In this document: piece by piece, positions 9,430 to 17,961 of the stretch
Layout of the letters: every line of letters starts with the position of its first letter
How positions within the stretch are numbered: the stretch's first letter is position 1
Assembly (NCBI GenBank): GCA_025351345.1
Contig: JANXWB010000008.1
Location: 1 to 64,000 of the forward strand
Origin: Synechococcales cyanobacterium GL140_1_metabat_312
GTDB taxonomy: Bacteria; Cyanobacteriota; Cyanobacteriia; Leptolyngbyales; Leptolyngbyaceae
Length of the DNA: 64,000 nt
Reading direction: 5' to 3'
Notes under the pieces: model-generated
Seen by the model: the letters and a program-made list of their open reading frames with translations, nothing else
The model's database searches: none
What the model was told of the DNA's origin: nothing
Translations under genes and position numbers: made by a program

Positions 9430-9681
9430 CTACTCGATCGCCGCCATTTCTTGTTCAGTGAGATGGACTTTTAGCTTTGGTGTAAACTTCACAACGAATG
9501 GAAAATTTGCACTCACGGGCCGACCTTTCCAAGAAGTCGCGATCGCAACTACTTCTCCCTCATGGCCATTTAGATCAAAAGCAATATTTCGATGTTCAGG
9601 GTGGTGATAAATCAAGACCGATGTATTCACCCGAATGCGTGTTCCAACTTCCATAACGGTTCCGTCTGTGTCTATCAGCAT
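9430..9681 (-). CDS. ftrV: Ferredoxin-thioredoxin reductase variable chain
   Basis: The 83-residue variable (alpha) subunit of ferredoxin:thioredoxin reductase. This enzyme passes electrons from photoreduced ferredoxin to thioredoxin. FtrV packs against the 4Fe-4S catalytic subunit and protects its cluster. Family hallmarks are VGTRIRVNTSVLIYHHPEHRN, FDLNGHEGEVV and the WKGRPVSANFPFVVKF stretch, forming an SH3-like barrel. The catalytic subunit gene is not in the window. The start at 9681 is supported by a strong Shine-Dalgarno (GGGAGGA seven bases upstream); ATG 9654 would give the shorter N-terminus seen in some relatives. It lies 73 bases downstream of the PP2C gene on the same strand. Confidence 0.9.
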   Translation of the reverse strand: MLIDTDGTVMEVGTRIRVNTSVLIYHHPEHRNIAFDLNGHEGEVVAIATSWKGRPVSANFPFVVKFTPKLKVHLTEQEMAAIE

Positions 9682-9754
9682 TTATAGTCCTCCCATTTTT
9701 GCATAAGGCGGTACGTTGGTCTCGAATTTCACGGGTGTAACTCTGAGACTTGAG

Positions 9755-11596
9755 CTAAGACTTCGGTAACCATTGCTGGAGATGGGGCTGGACGTCCTGT
9801 TGAATTCGATCGCGCACGCCATTAAATCTAACTGGATCCGCAATGGACCAAGCCGCAATACCACCGCCTCCGAGTAAAATTGCCAGTAATAAAGCTAAAC
9901 ATCCCTTCCGTTGTTTTTTAGGACCCATCACTGACATTGTTTCTGGGACAACTTCAGCTGTACTGCTTTCCGGTTCTGCCCTCGTGGAAAAGGCGACTTT
10001 TCGGGTTAGGTCCGTGATTTGGCATTGAGTTAACACCAGAGAAATATTATCGCTGCCATTTTCTCTATTGGCCAAATCCACCCACTGTTGGGCTGAGTCT
10101 TCCAGAGATAGACCCGATCGCAACAATCCTTCCGCCAACTGTTGCCAATGTTGTTCGACTAAATCCCTATCGCTAAGTCCATCAGAACAGAGCAGCAAAA
10201 CCCCGTCCTCTTCCAAGATGAATCGTTGGACTCTAGGCCGCATTGACTCACTATCACGGGTTCCCAGCGCCTGAGTCAATGCCCCCGCATCAGGCCGCAT
10301 CAGAGCCTCACGGTAGGTACTGCGCCCTAGCCGAACTTCCCGCGTACTCACATCATCATCCACACTGAGTTGATGTAAACTTCGGGCCGTCATCCAATAG
10401 GCTCGACTATCGCCAACGCTGACCAAATAAAGCTCATGGCCGTTGCTCAGAACTGTTCCTGCGGCTGTGCGAACCCGTTGAGGCACTTGCAATGCCAGCA
10501 TCAACGTTGTGCCCATACGACGCCGATCGCTGCGGTCTTGTTCATCATTTTGATTGGAAATCAGATTGTTAACCACGCGAGTAATGGCCGCAAGCTGTTC
10601 ACAAATCACCTCTGGCGCCATCAGCTCCGATTGCTCGGCCACTTCAGCCAAAAAGGCACGGATTTGGGGTTTAAACGACTGCACCGCCATATGACTCGCC
10701 ACTTCGCCGCCTTCATGGCCCCCAATGCCATCGCAGACAATGGAAAGCCGAGGAAACAAATCGTCCTGAATGGTGGCGTTGCCCAGCGGATAGCAGGTGT
10801 CTTCATTATGCTCGCGGGACTGACCAACGTCCGTAATGCCAAAGGTTTGTAGCCCTAGGGATAGTTGTCCGGCTTGCTCTAGTAAAAGCTGATTGAGGGC
10901 CGTGCGCAGGGTGGCTATTGTGGTTTTCGGATCGTGCATTTGGACGCAAATTTCTTGCAAAGGCTGGGCAATGCTCGATCGGGCTTCCGGCAACAATCCT
11001 GACCATAAACTAGACAAATCGCTCAAGGTCGGTTCCGTGACGTCTAGCGTCAACTCGCGCAACCGCAGCCGCCAATCATGAACCCGTAGATTTGCCTCAA
11101 CCAATAAGCTACTCGCCACCTGCCAATCCAACATCGGCGACCACAATTCCAGCATCTGCCATAGCCAATACACCTGCCGCACTGCGCTGCTCTGGCCAAA
11201 GCTTTCCATGAATCCTGGATAGGGTGTGCCTTCAGAGTTGAACGGGATGTTGTCTAGCAGCAACGTACTTTGGTCACCGTCTTGAGCCATGCCGTAGATT
11301 TCAGGGAGGTGCAAACGATGATCATAGAGATGCAGATAGGACAAATAGGCATCCGGAATTTCGGCTGTGGCGGGAACTAGCCCCGGTTGCAAATCCAGCC
11401 AAAGCTGAGGTGACACGACCTTGTAGCGACCATTGCCGACGATCGAGCCAATAGGACGTTCAGTTGATTCTATTGCCCAGAGGTAGCGATAGGTAATAGG
11501 CGTACCGCAATTTGCGCAAACCTTGGCCCCAGAGGAGTTTTCAGGCCGATCGCAGCGGGGATTTGTGCAGTAAATTTTTAATTCAAATCGGCTCAT
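9755..11596 (-). CDS. Zinc-ribbon PP2C-type Ser/Thr phosphatase with C-terminal membrane anchor
   Basis: A 613-residue modular protein. Residues 8-35 form a four-cysteine zinc ribbon (CTNPRC...CANCG). A kinase-accessory-like region of about 200 residues follows. The PP2C domain (about 250-510) has the metal-site motifs QSREHNED, CDGIGGHEGGEVAS, VGDSRAY, LCSDGLSD and GSDNISLVL, so all metal-binding Asp residues appear intact. A glycine-rich transmembrane helix (LALLLAILLGGGGIAAW) near the C-terminus tethers it to a membrane with a short tail. PP2C enzymes remove phosphate from Ser/Thr, opposing Hanks-type kinases. The zinc ribbon at the front is typical of the cyanobacterial version. Substrate unknown. 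Confidence 0.88.
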   Translation of the reverse strand: MSRFELKIYCTNPRCDRPENSSGAKVCANCGTPITYRYLWAIESTERPIGSIVGNGRYKVVSPQLWLDLQPGLVPATAEIPDAYLSYLHLYDHRLHLPEIYGMAQDGDQSTLLLDNIPFNSEGTPYPGFMESFGQSSAVRQVYWLWQMLELWSPMLDWQVASSLLVEANLRVHDWRLRLRELTLDVTEPTLSDLSSLWSGLLPEARSSIAQPLQEICVQMHDPKTTIATLRTALNQLLLEQAGQLSLGLQTFGITDVGQSREHNEDTCYPLGNATIQDDLFPRLSIVCDGIGGHEGGEVASHMAVQSFKPQIRAFLAEVAEQSELMAPEVICEQLAAITRVVNNLISNQNDEQDRSDRRRMGTTLMLALQVPQRVRTAAGTVLSNGHELYLVSVGDSRAYWMTARSLHQLSVDDDVSTREVRLGRSTYREALMRPDAGALTQALGTRDSESMRPRVQRFILEEDGVLLLCSDGLSDRDLVEQHWQQLAEGLLRSGLSLEDSAQQWVDLANRENGSDNISLVLTQCQITDLTRKVAFSTRAEPESSTAEVVPETMSVMGPKKQRKGCLALLLAILLGGGGIAAWSIADPVRFNGVRDRIQQDVQPHLQQWLPKS

Positions 11597-11840
11597 GATG
11601 TAGACAAAGTTGTTAGAAAGAAGAAGTTGTTTGAAAATGGAAATTAGACCTGTACCGATCGGAATCTCATATTTTTTAACAATTCCGGAATGATTACCCT
11701 GAGACTTGAAGCGAACTGTAAGCCCCCCAAACTATACAGAATGATTTCCGACCTTGCAAAATTTTATAGACAAAATCTTATAGACAAAGTGCATCTCAAA
11801 CCATTTCAATCTGAAGAATGTCACTTCATAGGGCTAAATC

Positions 11841-12263
11841 ATGTCTGATGTATCACTAATGTGGCTTTTGGTCGGCAGCGGGTTTTGCGCGCTGGAGCTG
11901 GCTACCCCGATCGCTTTTGTGTCATTGGTTATGGGTCTGAGTGCCTTTCTGGTGGCCCCAACCTCCTCATGGTTGCCGTTTAATTGGCAGGTGATGGTGT
12001 GGATGATTCTATCGTTGGGGTTAGTTCGGGTGTCGCAGAGTTTTATTCGGCCCCGATCGCAAGCCCGTAAGCTAGATGCCGATTATGCCTACACGCTGAC
12101 GGAAATCCTGCCCGGTGAAATGGGACGGGTAAATTACGAGGGTCAGTCGTGGTCAGCCCAACTTGATGATCCGACGGCTCACCTTGCAGCAAAACAAAAA
12201 GTTCGGGTGATCGATCGTCAAGGCACACTGCTAATTATTTCTCAAGACAGCGCGCTCCTCTAG
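11841..12263 (+). CDS. NfeD-family membrane protein
   Basis: A 140-residue short NfeD protein without the serine-protease domain of long forms. Two to three transmembrane helices lie within residues 5-70, then an OB-fold C-terminal domain of the NfeD type: LPGEMGRVNYEGQSWSAQ and a final VRVIDRQGTLLIIS, which is diagnostic. It lies 82 bases upstream of a slipin/SPFH gene on the same strand. NfeD and slipin pairs are a classic conserved partnership, with NfeD thought to organise or stabilise SPFH oligomers in membranes. The physiological role in cyanobacteria is not settled. Confidence 0.85.
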   Translation: MSDVSLMWLLVGSGFCALELATPIAFVSLVMGLSAFLVAPTSSWLPFNWQVMVWMILSLGLVRVSQSFIRPRSQARKLDADYAYTLTEILPGEMGRVNYEGQSWSAQLDDPTAHLAAKQKVRVIDRQGTLLIISQDSALL

Positions 12264-12345
12264 CGAATCGGTATTAAATCCTGATTCCAAGCCTGTCTTT
12301 AATTTACTAATAGAATTGACTAAATTTATCAACGGAGCCTAAATC

Positions 12346-13293
12346 ATGTTTGCCTATCTTATTGCTGCTACTTTGGCCGCTGCCGCTGCATTAGCAACCG
12401 TCAAAATCATTCCTCAAGGGGACGAAGCCTTGGTTGAACGTTTGGGGCAGTTCGATCGGAAACTTCCGGCGGGGCTGAATATTTTGGTACCGGGAGTAGA
12501 AATTATTGCCTACCGAGACACAACCCGTGAAAAAGTATTTGATATTCCACCCCAAACCTGCATCACCCGCGACAACGTGGCCATTAGTGCAGATGCGGTG
12601 ATCTACTGGAAAATTGTGGACATGGAAAAAACGTACTACAAAGTGCAGAATCTTCAAATGGCCATGGTTAATCTGGCGCTCTCACAGCTTAGGGCTGAAA
12701 TGGGTAAGCTTGACCTCGACGAAACCTTCACCGCCCGCGAAAAAGTTAACGAAGCTCTGATGCGGGAACTCGACCATGCCACCGTACCTTGGGGTATCAA
12801 AGTGACCCGTGTCGAACTTAAAGAAATTATCCCGGCCAAGGCCGTTATGGAGTCGATGGAACTTCAGATGGCGGCAGAACGGAAAAAACGGGCGGCGGTT
12901 CTGACCTCGGAAGGGGAACGAGAATCTGCGATTAATTCGGCACAAGGTCGGGCAGAGGCGCAAGTTTTGGATGCGGAATCACGGAAACGATCGACCATCT
13001 TAAGCGCAGAAGCAGAACAGCAACGAATTGTCCTCGAAGCCCAAGCCAACCGTCAACAACAGGTTCTGAAGGCGCAAGCTACGGCGGAATCAGTGGCGAT
13101 CGTGACCCAAGCGCTCAAGGCAGATCCAACGGCTCCCGATGCGGCCAAGTTGCTGATGGCGCTGGGATATTTGACCATGGGTGAGACGATCGGCAAAAGT
13201 GACAGCAGCAAAGTGTTGTTCATGGATCCGGCGAGTATTCCAGCTTCTATTGCTAGCATGATGGCGATCGCGGATCAGCCTCGTCAGTCATAA
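12346..13293 (+). CDS. Slipin / SPFH (band 7) membrane protein
   Basis: A 315-residue stomatin-family protein. An N-terminal membrane helix ([17 protein letters not shown]) precedes an SPFH domain ([46 protein letters not shown]) and a long Ala/Glu/Arg-rich coiled coil (about 170-250), then a paraslipin-like tail ending in ADP-type sequence. This matches the QmcA/paraslipin branch. SPFH proteins form large ring- or cage-like assemblies that scaffold membrane microdomains and proteases. GGAG six bases ahead of ATG 12346 supports the start. Its partner nfeD is immediately upstream. Confidence 0.9.
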   Translation: MFAYLIAATLAAAAALATVKIIPQGDEALVERLGQFDRKLPAGLNILVPGVEIIAYRDTTREKVFDIPPQTCITRDNVAISADAVIYWKIVDMEKTYYKVQNLQMAMVNLALSQLRAEMGKLDLDETFTAREKVNEALMRELDHATVPWGIKVTRVELKEIIPAKAVMESMELQMAAERKKRAAVLTSEGERESAINSAQGRAEAQVLDAESRKRSTILSAEAEQQRIVLEAQANRQQQVLKAQATAESVAIVTQALKADPTAPDAAKLLMALGYLTMGETIGKSDSSKVLFMDPASIPASIASMMAIADQPRQS

Positions 13294-13309
13294 GGGGTAA
13301 ATGTGAGGT

Positions 13310-13696
13310 TCAAACGCCCATACAGCCTTGACACACGCCAAAAAACTCCAAGACGTGATAGTTCATTTTGAACCCGTACTGTTCACTGAACTTCTCCTCC
13401 AATGCGTGAACGGGGCATGAATCCAGCTCAATCGTTTCACCGCATTGCAAACAAGTGAGATGGTGACGGTCTTCTTGGATCAATGAATACAACGATTCCC
13501 CTGTCGTGAGGGTGCGGACTTGGACTGCACCTTCTTTTTTTAAGGCATCCAGCGCCCGATACACTGTCGCAAGTCCCATGCTTTTTTCATGTTGTCGCAA
13601 CTCAGAGTAGAGATCTTGGGCCGAAATCGATCGGTCCATCTGCTTCAGAGATTCAAGAATTCTAGTTTGGCTACGAGTGCGACGAAGGGAGGTCAT
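13310..13696 (-). CDS. zur: Fur-family zinc-type regulator (Zur/FurB)
   Basis: A Fur-family repressor of about 128 residues. The winged helix reads RTRSQTRILESLKQ...SMGLATVYRALDALKKEG with recognition helix LATVYRALDAL. The dimerisation domain contains HHLTCLQC and FFGVCQGC, giving the two structural CXXC pairs. The pattern RTRSQ...LKQ...ISAQDLY and LEFFGVC is close to cyanobacterial FurB/Zur as I remember it rather than to Fur or PerR. Zur represses zinc uptake genes when zinc is replete. The frame extends 18 codons upstream of ATG 13696; MTSLRRTRSQ matches the family start better. It is divergent from purS with about 100 bases between, but no clear Zur box is visible there. Confidence 0.75.
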   Translation of the reverse strand: MTSLRRTRSQTRILESLKQMDRSISAQDLYSELRQHEKSMGLATVYRALDALKKEGAVQVRTLTTGESLYSLIQEDRHHLTCLQCGETIELDSCPVHALEEKFSEQYGFKMNYHVLEFFGVCQGCMGV

Positions 13697-13799
13697 GACG
13701 ATCGGGACGCAAGATACAGAACGCATTTTATAGATTTGAGTGTACCGCATCCCTTAGAATGATCATCGATTGTCGCATCATGTGTTTCTCTGAGGATCG

Positions 13800-14075
13800 A
13801 TGGCCCATATGACTCAAACGTACCAAGCTCAAATTTATGTCACGCTTCGGCCTTCTGTGTTGGATCCGGCGGGCGTTGCTGTTCAGTCTGGCCTCAAGCA
13901 TATGGGCTACGAAAATGTAGACAGTATTCGCATTGGTAAATACATAGAACTGACGGTCTCGGCTGAGACTGAAGCGGCGGCAACAGAGCAACTGAACGTG
14001 ATCTGCGATCGGCTCCTAGCGAATCCCATTATCGAAAACTATCGCTTTGATCTTAAAGTACTGTCTGCTGCCTAG
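13800..14075 (+). CDS. purS: Phosphoribosylformylglycinamidine synthase subunit PurS
   Basis: The 91-residue small subunit of the PurS-PurQ-PurL form of FGAM synthase, step four of purine synthesis. Family marks are YVTLRPSVLDPAGVAVQSGLKHMGY, IRIGKYIELTV and LANPIIENYRFDL. PurS dimers hold the amidotransferase PurQ on PurL for ammonia channelling. purQ follows after 91 bases, filled with a small tandem repeat; purL is not in the window. ATG 13809 is a possible alternative start. Confidence 0.93.
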   Translation: MAHMTQTYQAQIYVTLRPSVLDPAGVAVQSGLKHMGYENVDSIRIGKYIELTVSAETEAAATEQLNVICDRLLANPIIENYRFDLKVLSAA

Positions 14076-14087
14076 CCCTAAAAACCT

Positions 14088-14126
14088 CAGTCCTAGCGCT
14101 CAGTCCTAGCGCTCAGTCCTAGCGTC
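14088..14126. repeat. 13-nt tandem repeat, three copies
   Basis: CAGTCCTAGCGCT is repeated at 14088-14100, 14101-14113 and 14114-14126, the last copy ending in TC instead of CT. It occupies nearly half of the purS-purQ spacer. Too short and too few for a CRISPR; most likely replication slippage. Confidence 0.9.
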
Positions 14127-14166
14127 TGATTCTAATGCCCAGCCCCTCAAGCCCAACCTGAAAACT

Positions 14167-14862
14167 ATGAAATTTGGCGTAATTGTATTCCCTGGTTCTA
14201 ACTGCGATCGTGATATGGCTTGGGTGACTCAAGGCTTATTGGGGCAACCGACTCGAATGGTTTGGCATGAGGATTCGGATATTGATGACATTGATGTGAT
14301 GATTGTGCCCGGTGGTTTCAGTTATGGCGATTATTTGCGCTGTGGGGCGATCGCTCGTTTTTCCCCTGCGATGCAAGCGACGGTGAAACATGCATCTCAA
14401 GGTAAGTATGTTTTAGGGGTTTGTAATGGGTTCCAAATTTTGACGGAAATTGGATTATTGCCGGGTGCGTTGACTCGGAATCGGGGGTTACATTTCATTT
14501 GCGATCGGACTCCTTTGCGTGTTGAACGAAATGATTTGCCCTGGACTCGAAACTATGAAACGAATCAAGTGATCACGATTCCGATCGCCCATGGTGAAGG
14601 CTGTTATTTTGCCGACGACGACACGCTAAAGTCGCTTGAAGATAACAATCAAGTGATTTTTAGATATAGCGATGTCAATGGTGAGATTAACGATCGGGTT
14701 AACCCCAATGGTTCACGAAATAATATTGCAGGGATTTGTAATCGTGAGGGCAATGTTTTGGGCATGATGCCACACCCAGAACGATCGGCTGATATTGCGA
14801 TCGGTGGAATTGATGGGATGGGATTGTTTACTGGATTGCTAGAAATGGCAATGATTGATTAA
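14167..14862 (+). CDS. purQ: Phosphoribosylformylglycinamidine synthase subunit PurQ
   Basis: A 231-residue class I glutamine amidotransferase that supplies ammonia to PurL. The N-terminal GVIVFPGSNCDRD, the oxyanion region PGGFSYGDYLR, the nucleophile elbow GVCNGFQIL (C86) and the C-terminal MMPHPERS with catalytic His and Glu are all present. Length matches small PurQ proteins. It forms an operon with purS upstream. Confidence 0.95.
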   Translation: MKFGVIVFPGSNCDRDMAWVTQGLLGQPTRMVWHEDSDIDDIDVMIVPGGFSYGDYLRCGAIARFSPAMQATVKHASQGKYVLGVCNGFQILTEIGLLPGALTRNRGLHFICDRTPLRVERNDLPWTRNYETNQVITIPIAHGEGCYFADDDTLKSLEDNNQVIFRYSDVNGEINDRVNPNGSRNNIAGICNREGNVLGMMPHPERSADIAIGGIDGMGLFTGLLEMAMID

Positions 14863-14865
14863 GTA

Positions 14866-14897
14866 ATTTATCAACTTATTGATTTATCAACTTATTG
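14866..14897. repeat. 16-nt perfect tandem duplication after purQ
   Basis: ATTTATCAACTTATTG occurs at 14866-14881 and again at 14882-14897 with no gap, between the purQ stop and the end of the convergent PKHD hydroxylase gene. It has no stem or T-run of its own. Confidence 0.9.
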
Positions 14898-14905
14898 ATT
14901 TAGCC

Positions 14906-15574
14906 TCATGGCTCACCCCAACAACGTAGTAAATTTGCATAGCTTTTAGAAATCAGATCAAATTCTGACGTTTTACCATGCTGTGCAAAGATTGATTGTC
15001 GAGCCGTATCTAAATCAAATAAAATTTCCCGCGATCCCGCATCACGAATTAGACTCTGTATCCATCCCACAATTGCAACTCGTACTCCATTCGTCACCGG
15101 AGTCACCCGATGTAAGGTTGTAGATGGATAAAGAATCATTGAACCCATCTCTAATTTAAATGCTTGTTCACCTTGCATTGTTTCTATGACCAATTCGCCC
15201 CCTTCATAGGTTTTAGGATCACAAAGAAACAGGGTAAATGATAGGTCCGATCGCATCACCGGATTCCCCATAAAAGCATTGTCTACATGACTACCATATT
15301 CCATACCCACTTCGTATCGGCTAAGGATCAATGGACTCAGAGTTTTGGGCAGTGCTGCAATTTGGAATAGGGTATTGCGATCGAGGGCTTGAGATACGAT
15401 GCCTCGAACCATAGTGCTTTTGGGTGAATCCCCTTTGAGTTGCGTATTTTTCTTGACTTGACGGGCGTGCCAACCTGCGGTGATCTGACCATCTACAAAA
15501 TCTGCTGTAGAAATTTTGCTTACAATCTCGTCAACCTCCATTCCTGTCAACACGTCCGCAATACACATGACCAT
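14906..15574 (-). CDS. PKHD-type Fe(II)/2-oxoglutarate hydroxylase (PiuC/YbiX-like)
   Basis: A 222-residue 2-oxoglutarate/Fe(II)-dependent dioxygenase of the PKHD group. Iron ligands are visible as HVDNAF (HxD) and LHRVTPV (distal His), and the 2-oxoglutarate-binding Arg lies in GVRVAIVGW. The conserved MRSDLSFTLFLCDPKTYEGGEL block is characteristic. Its N-terminus (IADVLTGMEVDEIVSKIS, FVDGQITAGWHARQVKKN) also matches the family. In proteobacteria these genes neighbour iron-siderophore receptors and are iron-regulated; here the fut iron locus starts about 1.2 kb away, which fits but does not prove an iron link. Substrate unknown. Confidence 0.9.
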   Translation of the reverse strand: MVMCIADVLTGMEVDEIVSKISTADFVDGQITAGWHARQVKKNTQLKGDSPKSTMVRGIVSQALDRNTLFQIAALPKTLSPLILSRYEVGMEYGSHVDNAFMGNPVMRSDLSFTLFLCDPKTYEGGELVIETMQGEQAFKLEMGSMILYPSTTLHRVTPVTNGVRVAIVGWIQSLIRDAGSREILFDLDTARQSIFAQHGKTSEFDLISKSYANLLRCWGEP

Positions 15575-15830
15575 GAAGCTTATAAAATCCTGAATCTTTT
15601 AAGTTGACAACTAAGACTATCCTATATAGTATCTTATTGAAATCAGATAGCAATAAAGACCTTTCTTTGCTTGATTAGTTTGATATCTTACCGCAATCTG
15701 GTGTGGCAAATCTCCTAATCTGAGGTTTTTTGCGGGTTATTTTCAATAAGTATCATCTCAAGTACAACCTGCTTTTCACCTTATTATTCTGTTCTCACAC
15801 CCATTATCGATCCCTATTTGGAGTTATGTT

Positions 15831-16637
15831 ATGAGTTCTAGTGTCATTAAAATTTGGACAGGCGTTGGCGCATTTATCCTAGCAGGTGCCGCTAGTATCA
15901 CTCTGGGGTCTCCGGCGGTTGCAATGCCTACTGGAAACTTCGTAATTGCGGCTGAGGCTGGTGGTGAAGGGGGCGAGACTGCTGAGGGCGCGGCCAAAGC
16001 TCCTGTCCCGGCTAAAGCTCCGGCCTATCCGGTTCAGGGCGGAGAAGGGGGTGAAGCTGCGAAGCCCAAGTTTGTTAATAAACTAACAAATGCTCAGCTT
16101 AAGACGGCTCTTCGGAAAGGTGGACATGTAATTTATTTTCGCCATGCTCAAACTGAAAAGGATTATGTTGACCAGACTACGGCAGTCATGGGGAAATGTG
16201 ACACCCAAAGAATGTTAAGTGTAATGGGCTGGAATCAAGCCAAGAGCATTGGCAACGGCTTTAAAGCTTTGAAGATTCCCGTGGGCAAGGTTTATTCTAG
16301 TGAATACTGTCGGGCATGGCAGACCGCTGATCTCGCATTTGGGCAATACAAAATGATGGCTGCCCTCAATTTTCCCAAAGCGGGCGAGTATACTGACGCG
16401 CAGAAAGCTCAAATGAGAGCCAATCTCACCCCACTATTGCTAGAAGCTCCAACTCCTGGAACGAATACGGTGATTGTGGGACATGATGATGTGTTTGATG
16501 CCGTAACTGGAATTTATCCTGAACCGCAAGGAATAGCTTACATCGTTAAGGCTTTACCTGGTGGCAAACTTGAGGTTATTGCAGGTATAAAAGCTGAAGA
16601 ATGGCTGGAGATGTCGAAAATATCGGTGTCGAGATAG
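15831..16637 (+). CDS. Exported histidine phosphatase superfamily protein
   Basis: A 268-residue protein with a signal peptide (residues about 10-32, ending near SPAVAMP), a glycine/alanine/proline-rich low-complexity linker (about 40-75), and a histidine-phosphatase domain. The phosphate-pocket motif reads FRHAQTEKD rather than the classical RHG. YSSEYCRAWQTADLAFG and VGHDDVFDAVTG (second His) complete the active site. Ligand cannot be inferred; periplasmic members can act on phosphate esters. Shine-Dalgarno GGAG stands nine bases before the ATG. Confidence 0.85.
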   Translation: MSSSVIKIWTGVGAFILAGAASITLGSPAVAMPTGNFVIAAEAGGEGGETAEGAAKAPVPAKAPAYPVQGGEGGEAAKPKFVNKLTNAQLKTALRKGGHVIYFRHAQTEKDYVDQTTAVMGKCDTQRMLSVMGWNQAKSIGNGFKALKIPVGKVYSSEYCRAWQTADLAFGQYKMMAALNFPKAGEYTDAQKAQMRANLTPLLLEAPTPGTNTVIVGHDDVFDAVTGIYPEPQGIAYIVKALPGGKLEVIAGIKAEEWLEMSKISVSR

Positions 16638-16785
16638 AGTATCAGTAACGATCGATGGTCTCGATACTAGGATTATGCTCTAGTTAATGATGACGATGGG
16701 CATAATCTAGTTGCAATTGAGAAGTACTTGCGATAAAATTTATTGATATTGCAGTAACTAATTCTTAATCCTCTCCACATTAGAC

Positions 16786-17859
16786 ATGAATATTACAAGA
16801 CGAGCTTTCATAGCGGCGGGTGCAGCAACGGCAGCGATCGCGTCTGAACAATTATTCAGAGGCCGATCGGCACAAGCTCAAAACAAAGTCCTGAATCTCT
16901 ACACCGCTCGTCACTATGGGTCTGATACTCAGATTTATGAGGGATTTTTCAATAAGACTGGCATCAAGGTGAATCTTGTTGAAGCCACAGCAGATAAGCT
17001 GGTTGAGCGGGTCAAGAGCGAAGGACGTAATAGTCCGGCTGACGTGATTATGACGGTGGATGCAGGCAACCTGTATCGTGCCCAGCAGGCAGATGTGTTT
17101 CAGGCTATTGATTCTCGTATTCTAAAAGATTCTATTCCTGAGAACTTGAGAGATAGCAATGGAACTTGGTATGGATTTACCAAACGCACTCGCGTCATTA
17201 TGTATAACAAGGAAAGAGGAATTGATTTATCTAAAGTCAAAACTTATGAAGATCTAGGCCGTGAAGATTTGGGATATAAGATTTTAGTGCGATCGTCTAG
17301 TAATATTTACAATCAGTCTTTAATGGGTTCGATTGTTGAACTGTATGGTGATGAGGGTGCTGAAAAATGGGCTAAGGGAGTTGTGAAGAATATGGCTCGT
17401 AAGCCTGAAGGCGGAGATACTCCACAGATTCAAGCCTTGGCAGCGGGAATGGCAGATTTAGCAATTTCTAATACCTATTATCTCGCTCGGTTAGCGAAAT
17501 CCTCTAAGCCTGAAGATCGTGAAGTTGCCAGTAAGGTAGGGATTATTTTTCCGAATCAGTTGGGAGATGGAAAGTTAAATCGTGGTGCCCATACTAATAT
17601 TAGTGGTGGGGGTGTTGCCAAATATTCGCCGAATAAGGATGCCGCTATTCAATATCTAGAATACTTAGCAACGCCTGAAGTCCAGAAGATGTTTGCGGCA
17701 AACAACAATGAGTATCCAGTTCTTCCGAGAGGTCAAGTTGACCTTGATCCGGTCATACTTGGCTATGGATCTTTTAAGGAAGATCTGATGTCCTCTGAGA
17801 TTTTGGGTAAGAACAATCAACGATCTATTCAAGCGATGGACCGGGCGGGTTGGAAGTAA
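16786..17859 (+). CDS. futA: Iron(III) ABC transporter substrate-binding protein FutA
   Basis: A 357-residue ferric-binding protein with a twin-arginine signal (MNITRRAFIAAGAATAAIA). The mature part starts LNLYTARHYGSDTQIYEGF and includes the iron-site tyrosines typical of FutA (TARHYGSD, NTYYLARL), and the hinge phrases ADVIMTVDAGNLYRAQQADVFQ and RGAHTNISGGGVAKYSPN. It should bind Fe(III) in the periplasm and hand it to FutB/FutC. The Tat signal suggests folding in the cytoplasm before export, as known for FutA2. It ends in a strong terminator; futB and futC are separated from it by an ExbB-like gene. Confidence 0.93.
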   Translation: MNITRRAFIAAGAATAAIASEQLFRGRSAQAQNKVLNLYTARHYGSDTQIYEGFFNKTGIKVNLVEATADKLVERVKSEGRNSPADVIMTVDAGNLYRAQQADVFQAIDSRILKDSIPENLRDSNGTWYGFTKRTRVIMYNKERGIDLSKVKTYEDLGREDLGYKILVRSSSNIYNQSLMGSIVELYGDEGAEKWAKGVVKNMARKPEGGDTPQIQALAAGMADLAISNTYYLARLAKSSKPEDREVASKVGIIFPNQLGDGKLNRGAHTNISGGGVAKYSPNKDAAIQYLEYLATPEVQKMFAANNNEYPVLPRGQVDLDPVILGYGSFKEDLMSSEILGKNNQRSIQAMDRAGWK

Positions 17860-17903
17860 TAGGCAACCGTCTGTGTTTTTAAGTTTAATCCTCATGTAGT
17901 CAG

Positions 17904-17935
17904 TAGGATGCTCATATGGAGTATCCTATTTTTTT
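17904..17935 (+). terminator. Strong Rho-independent terminator after futA
   Basis: TAGGATGCTC (17904-17913) pairs with GAGTATCCTA (17919-17928) through ten positions including one G-T, with a five-base loop, followed by seven T residues (17929-17935). It separates futA transcription from the ExbB-like gene starting at 17962. Confidence 0.85.
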
Positions 17936-17961
17936 AAGGTTCTATTCATCTCAATTGGATT

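Noticed and set aside
13697-13799. Zur box in the zur-purS intergenic region
   Set aside because: The best AT-rich palindromic stretch does not fit the TGATAATNATTATCA-type site closely enough.
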